64,000 bases of DNA from Monodelphis domestica. Its lineage: Eukaryota > Chordata > Mammalia > Didelphimorphia > Didelphidae. Below, one piece after another: positions 32,979 to 43,214 of the stretch. The stretch is from positions 166,876,210-166,940,209 of the forward strand of contig NC_077234.1 of NCBI RefSeq assembly GCF_027887165.1, in the 5' to 3' direction. The position numbers and the translations under genes are program-made. Position 1 is the stretch's first letter. Every line of letters starts with the position of its first letter. Below the pieces are notes generated by a model. It was not told where the DNA came from. It searched no databases and saw nothing but the letters and a program-made list of their open reading frames with translations.

Positions 32979-33839
32979 CTATTTTGATGGGGAAATGTCA
33001 TTCCCTTGCATTGGAATTTGGTTTTCTGTAGGAGAAGGAACATGAGAAGCTGGGATTGCAGGGGAAGGGTTTTGGGGATTAAATTCAGACAAGATTTGCA
33101 CTGCACGAGAGAAGCAGTCTGTTAACTGGGCTATAGGGAAGGTGTTTTCCATCTCTATTTCAGGGAAGGAAATTTCCTCATTCAAAGGTTCAGAAACAGG
33201 TCTGTTTCTGGTAGAGTGGTTGTTTGCCCATTGATCCTGTAAGAAACATTTTAGATCTTCTAATTGGGCTTGCATTTTATCCTCAATTTTTCCTATTTTA
33301 TCTTCCATATCTCCCATTTTATCCTCAATATTTCCTATTTTATTCTCAATATTTCCTATTTTATCCTCAAGTTTTTCTATTTTATTCTCAATATTTCCTA
33401 TTTTATCCTCAATTTTTTCTATTGTATCCTCAATTTTTTCTATTGTATCCTCAATTTTTTCTATTTTATCCTCAATATTTTCTATTTTATCCTCAATATT
33501 TTCTATTTTATCCTCATTTTTTTCTATTTTATCCTCAACATTTTCTATTTTATCCTCAATATTTTCTATTTTATCCTCATTTTGTTTTATTTTATCCTCA
33601 TTTTGTTTTATTTTATCCTCATTTTGTTTTATTTTATCCTCATTTTGTTTTATTTTATCCTCAATATTTTTTATTTTTTCATCTCTAAATATAGTATTGA
33701 GGAGTACAAAAATGACAGTACCTATTAATATAAAAATTTGGAGGTATCCTTCATTCCTCAATGCCCCTACTTCTTCAGCTGCCATATAATTGTCAAAGAA
33801 TGTAGTACTCATTTTTATATGTATATTTTGTAATTTCAC
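32979..33839 (-). CDS. Membrane-anchored heptad-repeat protein of element A
   Basis: An uninterrupted 286-codon frame in the sense direction of element A. Residues 1-31 are polar with net negative charge; a second Met at position 10 is an alternative start. Residues 32-51 (YLQIFILIGTVIFVLLNTIF) form one strong membrane segment, followed by basic residues, which favours an N-outside, C-inside topology. Residues 54-206 consist of about 20 tandem heptads of the form KIENIED or KIKQNED, with Ile at one core position and Ile, Asn or Leu at the other. This predicts a long coiled coil. Residues 207-286 are Pro/Ser/Glu-rich and end GNDISPSK. One Cys lies at 198 and one at 242. It matches no retroviral structural protein I know: no zinc knuckle, protease, or envelope hallmark. 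Its place about 490 bp after the 5' LTR is that of gag. Function unknown. Confidence 0.75.
   Translation of the reverse strand: MKLQNIHIKMSTTFFDNYMAAEEVGALRNEGYLQIFILIGTVIFVLLNTIFRDEKIKNIEDKIKQNEDKIKQNEDKIKQNEDKIKQNEDKIENIEDKIENVEDKIEKNEDKIENIEDKIENIEDKIEKIEDTIEKIEDTIEKIEDKIGNIENKIEKLEDKIGNIENKIGNIEDKMGDMEDKIGKIEDKMQAQLEDLKCFLQDQWANNHSTRNRPVSEPLNEEISFPEIEMENTFPIAQLTDCFSRAVQILSEFNPQNPSPAIPASHVPSPTENQIPMQGNDISPSK
33262..33690 (-). repeat. 21-bp coding minisatellite (about 20 units)
   Basis: The DNA behind the coiled coil is a tandem array with a 21-bp period (GAGGATAAAATAGAAAATATT type on the minus strand). Groups of units are identical, for example four KIKQNED-encoding copies in a row near 33575-33665. 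The multiple-of-three period keeps all units in frame. Phe/Tyr-rich frames on the plus strand are shadows of this array. Confidence 0.92.
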
Positions 33840-33883
33840 AAAACACGTGGGGAGCAGGGCAAAGCAACAAACTTTCCACAGGG

Positions 33884-34106
33884 TTTTTTTTTTTTTTTTA
33901 ATCCAGGAAGTTGTTCCTTAAGGGAAAGGATATTTAGAAACAGTTCTTCCAGCCAGGACTTTAGAGTCCTGTTGCTGAGATTTAAAAACAGCTGTTTTCT
34001 GTCTATCAGAGTCACACAGCTGGGAAGTATCTGAGGTCCGATTTGAACCCAGGACCTTCTGTCTCTAGGCCTGGCTCTCAATCCGCTGAGCTACCCAGCT
34101 GTCCCT
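33884..34106 (-). mobile_element. SINE head fused to non-SINE tail with poly-A, inside element A
   Basis: On the minus strand 34106-34010 is a clean SINE head: GGGACAGCTGGGTAGCTCAG, B-box GGTTCAAATC, CAGCTGTGTGACT. Instead of the usual core, about 110 bp of unrelated sequence follows (34009-33901) and then A17 (33884-33900). It lies in the 5' leader of the element and must have been captured before the last transposition. No target duplication was found. Confidence 0.65.
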
Positions 34107-34306
34107 TAAGATTAAAGGGAAGAAAAAGAAAAAAACTGCTGATTCCAATTTAACTTAAGGAGAAAAGAGAAAAAGTTTTTTATACTCACGTGTTCTAGCA
34201 GCTGTGTCTTTAAGCCGAGTTTTTTGTTAAAAAAAAAGGACTAAGTGGTGAAACAGTATAGTAAAAAGGCAAGGAATTTCAAAAGTTTTATTGAGAGGAT
34301 TCTTTA

Positions 34307-34326
34307 GACTCCCGTGTGGTCAGCCA
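34307..34326 (-). promoter_or_regulatory. Element A primer-binding-like site
   Basis: The plus strand reads GACTCCCGTGTGGTCAGCCA, ending CCA three bases from the 5' LTR. It can be aligned to a tRNA-Arg 3' end with small gaps, or less well to tRNA-Glu. The TCCC...GTGGTC...GCCA skeleton is shared with element B. Confidence 0.5.
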
Positions 34327-34329
34327 CAA

Positions 34330-35293
34330 TGTAACAAGGGAATCACTTTAAAAGACTGATATATATTAATTTAAGGTCGCCAAGGAATCAGCTATGTAAT
34401 TCCTAAATGAAAAACTCAAGTCAGCCGTCAGCCTTTTTTGGAGTTTAATTACAATAGGAGCAAGAAAAGAATTAGAGATATATATAGAGAGAGAAAGGGG
34501 AGAGAAGGGAATAGGGCTTAAATACCCCTTCTGTTTAGGCTGGGCCAAAAGGCCCAAGCCCTTAGATAGCTGGGGCAAAGAAAGGAGATCAGTCCCTTTC
34601 ACTCACGTGTCCAAAATGGAGAAACAGTCTCAGAGGCCCCCACCTTCAGCTTCCTTCAGAGCAAGCTTCCTCAGAGCCCAGGAACCACCGACCAAAAAAC
34701 TCCACCCCCCTCGAGTCTCCAGACCCTCCTATCTTTAAGGAAACCATCCAAGTTGCCTCCCCTCAGTCCTCACATCTACCAATCACTCTTCATCAATTTC
34801 CCTGTCAATGGAGGCTCTCGCTTAACCCAGGACCGCCCAGAGGTTTCTGGCTTTTGCACATGTCCGTTGAAGGTCATATTTTTCAAATGATTAAATCTTT
34901 ACTCTTTTGTTACAGCCCTTTCTAAATCCTGTTAACTTGAGTATGGTAGAGATTGGAATAATTAAATTTTGATCTAGGCTGCAGCCCTTACTCAATCCTA
35001 TTAGGACTGAATAGGGTGGAGATTTATTCCAAGTATCTCCATTGTATCAATTCTAAAATCAATCAAGACTCAAAGAAATTCCTGTTCTATGCTCAAGCAT
35101 AGGTCAAAGTCCTTTCCATTGTTCAGCAAAGGGTTTCTGTCCTAAAGTAATCTTAAGAAGGGAAGAGAAGGAACCTCCCATGCCAATGGGGTTCCCATTC
35201 CAATAGACTATCAGTAAGAAATTTTCCAAGTATGAAATATCCCAATGGTGAAATTTCCAACATTTATAAGTCTAAGGAATTTTGAGGTTTACA
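34330..35293 (-). promoter_or_regulatory. Element A 5' LTR (promoter-bearing)
   Basis: As far as I can see it is identical to the other LTR. As the 5' copy for a minus-strand element it supplies the promoter: the TATA-like TATTTAA falls at 34517-34523 and the polyadenylation signal ATTAAA at 34444-34449. A G/C palindrome, GGGCCTTTTGGCCC in element orientation, sits just upstream of the TATA. Confidence 0.88.
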
Positions 35294-35774
35294 AAGATTA
35301 GCTATATTCTACTTATAACCAGTCGGGTTCCACAACTACATAGATGATGTATAGTTGAAAATTCTCAAATTCACCAAATTATTTCATCTTTCAAATATTT
35401 GACCTAATTTGCCCTCAGAATTATTCTAGTTTTAAAGAGTTTGCTCACTACTACAGACTCACTTTCTTTTCTTTTCAAGTCATCTGTCTCTGCCACTTAA
35501 AAATTTTAAAGTATGTTTTATGATAATTCTATAAAATGTGAAGAGGATTTAAAATTTTTCATTTATTGGATCTTATTATTTGGGACTCTAAGCTATTTTT
35601 TCTGAAACTTTTGGTGAAATGTAAGCCTGACGTCTGTTAATATTAACCTGACCTGACTAAAACAGACTCATGGAATAATAATATTAAAGGAAGACTTTTG
35701 ACATTCCTGAGACTAGAAAACAAATGAGAGGAAGAAGGGACTATAGAACATACATCAGAGTGTAACCAATGAAG

Positions 35775-35880
35775 TATAATCTCAGGGTTGGAATGGACCT
35801 TGGGGTCCATCTAGTCTAACTTATACCTAATCAGGTGTCCCATCTATAATATCTTCTGTTTGGTCTGGGAGAGGAGAGCT
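35775..35880 (+). mobile_element. MIR/Ther relic
   Basis: ATAATCTCAGGGTTGGAATGG, then CTTGGGGTCCATCTAGTCTA are typical of the left part of Ther1-like SINEs. Confidence 0.6.
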
Positions 35881-36096
35881 AGGACCATATGCTCTATAAA
35901 ATCTACAAGTAGACATAATTCAAGAACCTATTGCAATCAATGCCCTATACATACTAGGTAATTTAATAAATGGTCTAAAAATCAATAGGCAATTATTAAT
36001 CTGCAGTTTTTATTACATCAGCCACTGGGCTAAATACTAACAGAGGAGTTAAGAACATATAAAAATACACAACAAAAATAGGATGTGAATAAATAC

Positions 36097-36882
36097 TGTG
36101 AAGACTGGATTTAGCTATCTCCTGATTGTAACAATGAAGATACTTAGCTCTTCCTTTATTGGGAAGATTGAATTGTAATCCCTAATCTATTTTTAGATTT
36201 TAATCCCCAAAAGGTGATAACTCAGTATTTGAAGTATATCTACCCATTTTAACTACAAAAAGGTGTTAAGTAACTACAAAAGGTGAACTAACCCAAAAAA
36301 GGTGTTAAGTAACAAATAAAAATATAATCTAACCAAAGAAGGGTGAACTAAAGAGTGGGCAGTCCTGGAGAAAAGTGTCTGCTGTGATTGGTAAATGTGA
36401 AATTTAGGAGAGGTGACACAAGAAAAAAAGATCTTTAAAAAGAGGATCAGAGGCCAGAAGTTATTCAATTCAATTTGGTTCAAGGAGATTCGGAAGAGCT
36501 CTCCTAGGTTTGGAGGAGAGACTGGAAGATAGACACTTGAGGAATGACCAGAAGATAGATACCCAGACTTCTTTCCATTTAGTCATCATTGGTGAGTGAA
36601 AGGCTGACTTAGTGACCCTGACTTTCTCAGAGGTGTAAACCTGAGAAAGGCCAATCATCTTGAGACTCTTTTCCCTGATTAGGGCCTTAGTGTTTCTACC
36701 TGGCTCAGAGGAAGCCAGAGTTTTCTCTCTCTCTCTCTCATTCCTTAATATTTTTCCTCTATTGTAAATAAACTACTATAAATTCCATTTACTTTAGAAA
36801 TTCATTTGAGATTTAGAAATTAAATACCTGGTGACCACAACTTGAAATATTAAGTCCAACCACAATTAATTTTAATGATACA
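36097..36882 (+). mobile_element. Solo LTR, A/C superfamily
   Basis: It starts TGTGAAGACTGGATTTAGC and ends near ...AATTTTAATGATACA. CTATTGTAAATAAACTACT near 36758 is the polyadenylation region, and CCTGGTGACCACAACTTG near 36828 is the family's 3' block. ATAC precedes the element (36093-36096) and recurs at 36878-36881. Either the LTR ends at 36877 with a 4-bp duplication, or its CA terminus overlaps that sequence. A purine/AAAGGTG repeat (36200-36300) is internal. Confidence 0.8.
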
Positions 36883-37261
36883 AATAAATAAAATATACTT
36901 ACATTTAAAGAAGTTTGGGAGGAATGGCACTAGCATTTGGGGAGATCACTCAAGGAGGTAATGTTGCTTGAGTAATGTATTAAAAGGAAGAGATGGATTC
37001 TATGGAGGCAGGTGAGGTGGTATTCTCAAAGACCTGGAGATTAGGAAAATATAGAGGGTCATGGGTGGGGAATAGAGTGAAGTGGATGACAGGATTCAGG
37101 AGGGGAGTAGTGTCCAGGAAGACTAGAAAGATTGGTTGGTATCTGAATGATTTATCTGAGTTCCTAATTCAGAAATCAGAAGAAGTAATGTGATACTTCA
37201 TGTTTTCTTCTTTTAGTCATTCTGGTCAACCTAGAGCTGGTAATAAGAAAACACTTTGTAT

Positions 37262-38078
37262 TGTTACAGACAAAAGAGTGGATGCCATAAACTGTGACCG
37301 TGAAAATATGGTTTCAAGACAGTGTCTTGAGTTAAATAAAAAATAAGTGGTCACCATGGGAAAATAGATTTTAATTAATATAAATGAAGGAATTAAGGAA
37401 AGGGAGAGAGACAAAATAAGAGGAAATAATAGGAAAAGGCTAGGGCCTAGGCCAATGGCCTAGGCCTTTTTCTTTTAATAGAGGAAACTAAGTCAGTCTT
37501 TAATCACTCATCACAAGATTGTCCCAAGCAAAACTCTAGTGTTCAGAGGGACCCTCCAGTTCAGCTCCTGAGCTCAACTATTCTGAACTCTCTTGAACTG
37601 GTTCAGACAGCTCCTTTTAAAGAGAATTATCTCCTCTGTCACCTCCCCTAAGTTTTCATGTCTATCAATCACAGTAGACATTTTCCACAAGACTGACCAT
37701 TCTTAATTCACATCTTCTTTTGTTAATCACCTTCTCTGGGTAGACTAAAACTTCACACCTCTTTTGTTAAACTTGCCTTTTTTTGCTTGACTTTTTAGTG
37801 ATTAATTTGACCTTCATAGATACTTTGCACTCTTTTGTATTAGATCTAAAAATAGACCTAGCTTAAGGGCTTTTGCCTCACTATAAGTATCAGTTAAGTA
37901 CCTTTTCATTGTTCAGTAAGGAGTTTACAACTTTATCTTCCCCTAAAGTATGCCCAAGTATGGGTAGAGTAATTTTAAAGTTCCCAATACATTCCTGATC
38001 AAGTACCTCCATTGTTTAAATGGGAATAGCCTTAACCAAATGTTTTAAGGTAGAGTTTGAGCAGTTTTAAGATCCACA
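37262..38078 (-). mobile_element. Solo LTR with GTAT target duplication
   Basis: It is 817 bp. The minus strand starts TGTGGATCTTAAAACTGCTC (38078) and ends ...TGTCTGTAACA (37262). GTAT flanks both ends (37258-37261 and 38079-38082). It is related to the LTRs of element A through ACCTTCATAG-, CCTAAATA- and GGTGACC-type blocks. A perfect palindrome, GGCCTAGGCC-AAT-GGCCTAGGCC with a T-rich flank, lies at about 37444-37467. Confidence 0.87.
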
Positions 38079-38082
38079 GTAT

Positions 38083-39629
38083 GTAGCTCCCTTAGAAGGA
38101 ACCTGTGTATTTGCTTTAAGTATTTGAATGTTCAAAACAGACAGGTAGGTCATGGTGTCATATTTTCTCACGGAGACTCAGTTTTGATTCAGTTTTCACT
38201 GCTTCTCAGCAAAGAAAGGCTGAAATGTTCAAATGGAAGAAGAGGTAGGGGGAATTCAAATGAACATCACTGTCTGCCAAAGCAGAAATTGTTCATCTTG
38301 GACTGAAATTCAATATACCATCTCCTGGCTGGCACACAAGAACATGACTCCAACTGTTTAATTCCCTGAGCCTTGAGAAGGGTATGTGAAGTAGAAGATC
38401 TTTCTGTTAGAGAAGGAAGTTAAAGAAAAAATGGATGAAGGAGAATGGAGGAGGATGGGAAAGTCAAAGAGCAAAAGTCAGTCAACAAGCATAGTTCATT
38501 GTCATCTGAAAAGCACAAATAGCACACTTTGGGCTCCATATTTGCTTCAAGCAAGATCTTCCAAAGTTTGTCATTTTGGTACAAATGAAGTAGCAAACTA
38601 AAATGCTTTCAATCTGAGCAGCCCTGGGCAATCAAGGCTATCATTATAGTATTGATTATCACAAAGCCTCATAATAATGAATGGTTCATTGTTTTAGATT
38701 GGCTAGTCTTGAAGGAGTTTAATTAGCAAAAATTTCACTAAAACTGGTAGGCTTAGAGTTTAAAGTATATGTTCTCTGCTTTTCTGAGAGCAACTTTGTG
38801 AGAAGGATTCTTTGCCAGTTTTCTAAAAGAGATGTTGAATCCTAATGGCATCTCTTTGGTCTACTTTTGCACTTGAATGGTGTGATTTCAGGCTAGTCAT
38901 ATGTGTAGCTGGAAAAAAAAATTCAAAAGAGAATTTGAAGAAAAAAATTTAGGTATTTATTATTTTCATTTTGTTTCAGAAGGTGATTTCCATTCTGGGA
39001 AACACATTTGTGTTTGCTTCCTTCCCCCTTTTTAAAAATAGTAAGCAGATTATCTTTTCAGGCTCAGATAATTCCAACTTTTTTCCTGCTTATGTCTTTG
39101 AAATTTTTCTTATATTCTTTTAATTTTTATTTTATGGAAGTGTAATGAGCTTATTTCAGATAGCCTGGTTTCATTAACTGATATTGCCAGGAAAATGCTT
39201 TAAGTGGTTGCAGAATTTATTGATATACTGTGTCTATTAAAAACTTCGAAGGCCACATAATGAATTAATTGCTACATGTTGATATATGAAAAAGTCATTG
39301 GCAATGTTCTCATTTGAATTCATATTTGATGCTGTGATTCCAGCAAAATGTTTTAATCCAATAGACTATCGATGCTATAATACTGCACATTTATTGTTTG
39401 CATCAGTTTGGGTATATTGATAGGGACAAATATGGGGGAAATCTTTAAAAAAGATGGTAACTGATGCAGTCGAGTGGTATTGCATTGCATCTACAATTGA
39501 AAAACATTGGCCAAACCTTAAGAATGTGGACATTTAAAAAATATTGGACAGAAAAGTAAAAGGTTTGGGAAGTTATAGAATTAAGGCCACTGATGATAAA
39601 GCCTTTTGAGTCAACTCAAGAATCAACAA
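38083..39629. other. Repeat-poor stretch; candidate conserved noncoding block
   Basis: No transposon or exon was recognised over 1.5 kb. The part 39110-39430 has features often seen in vertebrate noncoding enhancers: no simple-repeat decay, homeodomain-type ATGAATTAATTGC and a balanced text. That is an impression, not an alignment. Confidence 0.3.
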
Positions 39630-39745
39630 ATCAATAGACAATTGTTAAACAACTATTATGGTCCAGGTATTGTGAAATAGCTGGAGATACAAAAAGATAG
39701 TCCTTACCCTCAAAGAGTTTATGATCTACTGGGGAGCTTAAAAGG
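39630..39745 (-). mobile_element. L2 terminal fragment, antisense
   Basis: AATCAATAGACAATTGTTAAAC, ATGGTCCAGGTATTGTG and GGAGATACAAAAAGATAG, then CTCAAAGAGTTTATGATC, give the antisense L2 end. Confidence 0.7.
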
Positions 39746-41075
39746 TTTTAGTGCCATCTGAGAATTTTGATCAAAGAGATCTGCTTGTGAAATTGAGAGA
39801 GGGTTATGTTGAAATAGGGCTGTTTAAAAAAATTTCTTACTAGTTAATACTCAGGGGGAAAAAAGAGTTGCTCAAAGAGATGGGAGCCCTTGCAATCAAG
39901 GGAGGCATTCCTATAGAGAAATTGAATGTCAGTTAAATTCAGAAGTACCACTTCATCTGTGAGTCAGGCTAAGGTGATACTCCCTATTGTAAACAGATAC
40001 CCTAAGGCCCAAATTGTAACTTTCTCTCATCACCAACCATGTCTTCTAGGAGAACAACACAAGGATACCTGGGTTAAACAATCAAAGGTAGGCAGAAGAC
40101 TCTGGGCAGTTAAAATAATGAAACTAACAGTTTGAGTGGGATAGGATTAACTAGAGAGGATAACTTCTTTGGTACTTAGTTGTTACTTGGTGTGAAAGCT
40201 GAGATATTTGAGTGGGGGCAAGGTGATAAAAAATGTCTATAGCATCTTCCTGGAGGAAAAACTTCTATCTCAGTAGTCCTCAGGGCTTTTTCAGGTTTGG
40301 GACATGGAAAACAAGAGAATAACACCACTAGTCCTGGGTTAGAGATCAAGTAGACAGTTGAGGAGGCAGCTGTCTAAGAAAGGGATAGTGCAGAAAAGTA
40401 TTCCCATTAAAAAGGCTAAGGACCGAAGGAATGGAGAGCACAAAGGCCTGATACAAGAACACCTTCATCAAGTACTCCCTGGAATAACATCTATTATAAT
40501 TATGGATTTGAGGACCATACACATGTTAGTTGAATTTGTACCACAAATGCTGATTTCATTGTATAAAAATGGATATCTGCTTTTCCAGCTTGAAGAAATT
40601 AAGATGAGGCCAGGAAAGGAGGTCAACTTGGATATCAAGGATGATCATCATCATTAATTCCTATGGGTCTATCCCACATGGATTCATAGAACTTTGTGCT
40701 ATGGTGATGAGAATGAGAAAAATTCAATCCATGGAGAGCAGTATTGCCTGAATAGTAGATAAAAAGTAACTGTAATTTTCCCAATCTTTTTTATGACAAA
40801 TACTTGAGAGAAATACCTTCAGAGTCTATAACAGGACTTGGAATTGATGTTTTGAATGATAAAGCCTGTCTACACCCAGGAGATGAGCTTGAGTTTTCCA
40901 AGAAAAGTTGCCAATGTCAACAGGAGAATAGACACTGTTTCTGAATGTCCAAACCCTCTAGTACTCATTGAAACATCAATTGGAACTAACTTTAGTCTTT
41001 TCAAGATTCTAGCAGGCGACTGCAAGGAACAAACTAGTTCTCAATATTTGTACATTTTGACCATCTATGTAAGTT
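39746..41075. other. Unassigned stretch with short plus-strand frames
   Basis: Frames of 69, 99 and 79 residues lie at 39926-40135, 40358-40657 and 40856-41095. The middle one is Lys/Arg-rich with a hydrophobic stretch. None shows a domain, signal, splice context or repeat relation that I recognise. An old retroelement or pseudogene is possible but unsupported. Confidence 0.35.
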
Positions 41076-41079
41076 GGTC

Positions 41080-42335
41080 AATAAACATTTATTAAGTACC
41101 TATTTTGTGCTAGGCATTATGCTAAACTCTAGTGATTGAAAAGAAAAGGTTAAAGACAGCGCTACTTACAAAAAGCTTATAGTTGAATGGAGGAGACAAA
41201 ATGCAATGACATATGCATGAACTATATATAGAATAAATAGGAAAATCAACAACAAAGAGAAGACACTCGAATTTAAAATGATGGAAAAAAAGGTTTCTAT
41301 AAAGCTAATATTTTAGTAGGGTCTTGAAGGAAGTCAGGGATATTAGGAAGAGGAGGTGAAAGGAGAGATCATCCTCTCTCCATTGATATGGGGGACAAGG
41401 AATGAAAATGACTAGATTCAGAAAATGGAGTATCTTGTCTGAGAAACATCAAAGAGGTCAGTTTCACTGGATTGACAAATGTGTATGGGGAGGGAAGGTA
41501 TAAAAATACTGGGAAAATGCAGGGTAGGGCAGATTATAAAAAACTATAAATGCCAAAAAGATTTAATATTTGTTCCTAGAGGTGATAGAGTCACTGAAAT
41601 TTATTGAATTAGAGGGCAACGTGGTAAGATTGGGATTTTATCATTTTGACAGCTAAATGGAAATTGACTGGAATGACTGGTGACTCATGGTAGAGAGAAC
41701 AACCAACAGGTTATTGCAATAGTTCAGACATGATGAGGGCCTGTACCAACCTGGTAGCAATGGTACCTGGTACCTTTTTCAATATTAGAGAAATTAGAAC
41801 CAGGAAAGCCTATGGCAGGGAAAGAGAAGTTCAGTTTGAAATATGTGAATTGATGTGAGCTGATGAGATTACCAAATGAAATTATATAGAGGAAGAATGG
41901 GGTACAGGTCAGAGCCTGTAGGATAATCATATTTTGTGATCTGGATGAAGATCCAACAAAGCGCACTGAGAAGGAATGGTCAGATAAGTAGGAGGTGAAT
42001 CAGGAGAGAGCAATAGCACAAAAACCTAGAGAGAAGAAAGGATCAAAGAGTAGAGGGTGATCAGTAGCAATAAAGAGGACAAGAATGTCAGGATTGAGAA
42101 AGAGTCATTGGGTTTGGCACCAAAAAGATTGTTGTTAACTTTGGACAAAACCATTCTGATTGAATGATGAGGTCAGAAGCCAGACTGTAGAAAGTTAAGA
42201 AAGTGAGAGGAAGGCAAGTGTGTAGGAACTACAAGAGGATGAAGGCAAGACATACCAGGCTCAATTTGTCAGTGGACAAAATAATGATGTTCCTGGTAAA
42301 CGTGTTGAAATGGTTACATATATGTAGGTGATGAC
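41080..42335 (-). mobile_element. L2 LINE with ORF2 remnant, antisense, 1.25 kb
   Basis: From the 3' terminus at 41080 (AATAAACATTTATTAAGTAC in plus) it runs through the 3' UTR into ORF2. Toward 42200 the minus strand recalls the L2 reverse transcriptase: the segment around 42150-42190 encodes a decayed QSGF.PHHS.-type motif. A frame at 41724-41966 keeps further ORF2 text (GSSSRSQN ... GNLISSH). Numerous stops and frameshifts are present. Confidence 0.83.
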
Positions 42336-43214
42336 AGGAGAGTTGTCCATGTCTTTATGGTTGTATACCATGCACATTCAAGTATGTATTGTTAACATGT
42401 ATTTGCTTTATTTAGTTTTCAATGATATAATTTCCTGGCACCCCCCAAAAAATACCTTTGTTGCTTTAAAGTGCTCATATTTTTGTATATCTGTCTAGTA
42501 ATATGTTTCAAAAATTTTCAGGCTTAGTTTTTTAAGGGATCAAAAAGCTTTGTCCTAAAGGAGAAATATAACCCAAGTTGTAAGCCTGAGGCTTTTTGCA
42601 AGCTGCCTCCTAGACAGGGTTCCAAATTGGTGGGCTAGAATACCAACCACATATGTGTAGCTGTATGGGAGGAGTTGACACAAGAACTTTAAAGTGGCAT
42701 TCTGCTTTATTCTTTCTTAGATTCTTTGTTAAACAGCACCAGATTCTCTTTAGGTAGAGACTTTATGGAGAAAGAGAGAAATGTAGAAGAACTGGCATCT
42801 CAAAAATGTCCCTGCTTTCCAGATTGCTTTTTTTAAGAGTCTTCAGTGTAGTTATTTTTCCTTTGTGCAAGAACAGGATTTCTATCTTGGTTGGGCTGAG
42901 GTATCTTCCTCCCAGTGGGAGAGCTCATTTGCCTTATTTTTTGTATATTCTAATCTGTATCACAGTTCTGATTTAAATTTGCTATTTGCTTGGACATATG
43001 GGTTTGCTTGCTTTTTACTATTTGTGATGACTTGGGGGTAAGTAGCACTTGATAGGAATGGGCCGTCCCTCTGTGTGTATGCTTGAGGGGTTACTCCTCC
43101 ACTTTGATGGTTTAGCAGTTTGAGAAACACATGGCTTTGTTGGGTTTGAACCTAAAAATTGTGATTCTAAACTAGCAATATTTAGTTCAGAAGACAGATG
43201 GAATTCTAGATAGA
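42336..43214. other. Unassigned spacer
   Basis: No repeat family or coding frame was recognised. Confidence 0.4.

Larger units (their letters stand above)
31238..35293 (-). mobile_element. Element A: complete young non-autonomous LTR retroelement
   Basis: Two 964-bp direct repeats (31238-32201 and 34330-35293) enclose 2,128 bp. I saw no substitution or indel between them, and the bases AAGA flank both outer ends (31234-31237 and 35294-35297). A primer-binding-like site abuts the right LTR and a purine tract abuts the left one, so the element is transcribed on the minus strand. It has no gag, protease, polymerase, integrase or envelope. The only intact internal frame is a 286-residue membrane-anchored heptad-repeat protein at the gag position. 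Mobilisation must have been supplied in trans. Four-base duplication and LTR sequence tie it to the gamma-type LTR superfamily seen elsewhere in the window. Confidence 0.93.

Noticed and set aside
33262..33690. CRISPR-like array
   Set aside because: The units are contiguous 21-bp tandem repeats without spacers, and the genome is animal.
33224..33728. Two overlapping 154-residue plus-strand frames rich in Phe, Tyr, Ile and Leu
   Set aside because: They are antisense shadows of the 21-bp minisatellite in the minus-strand gene of element A. Every frame of such an array stays open.
40358..40657. 99-residue Lys/Arg-rich frame as a host gene
   Set aside because: No domain, splice context, tail or homologous partner was visible. 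The length is expected by chance in 64 kb.
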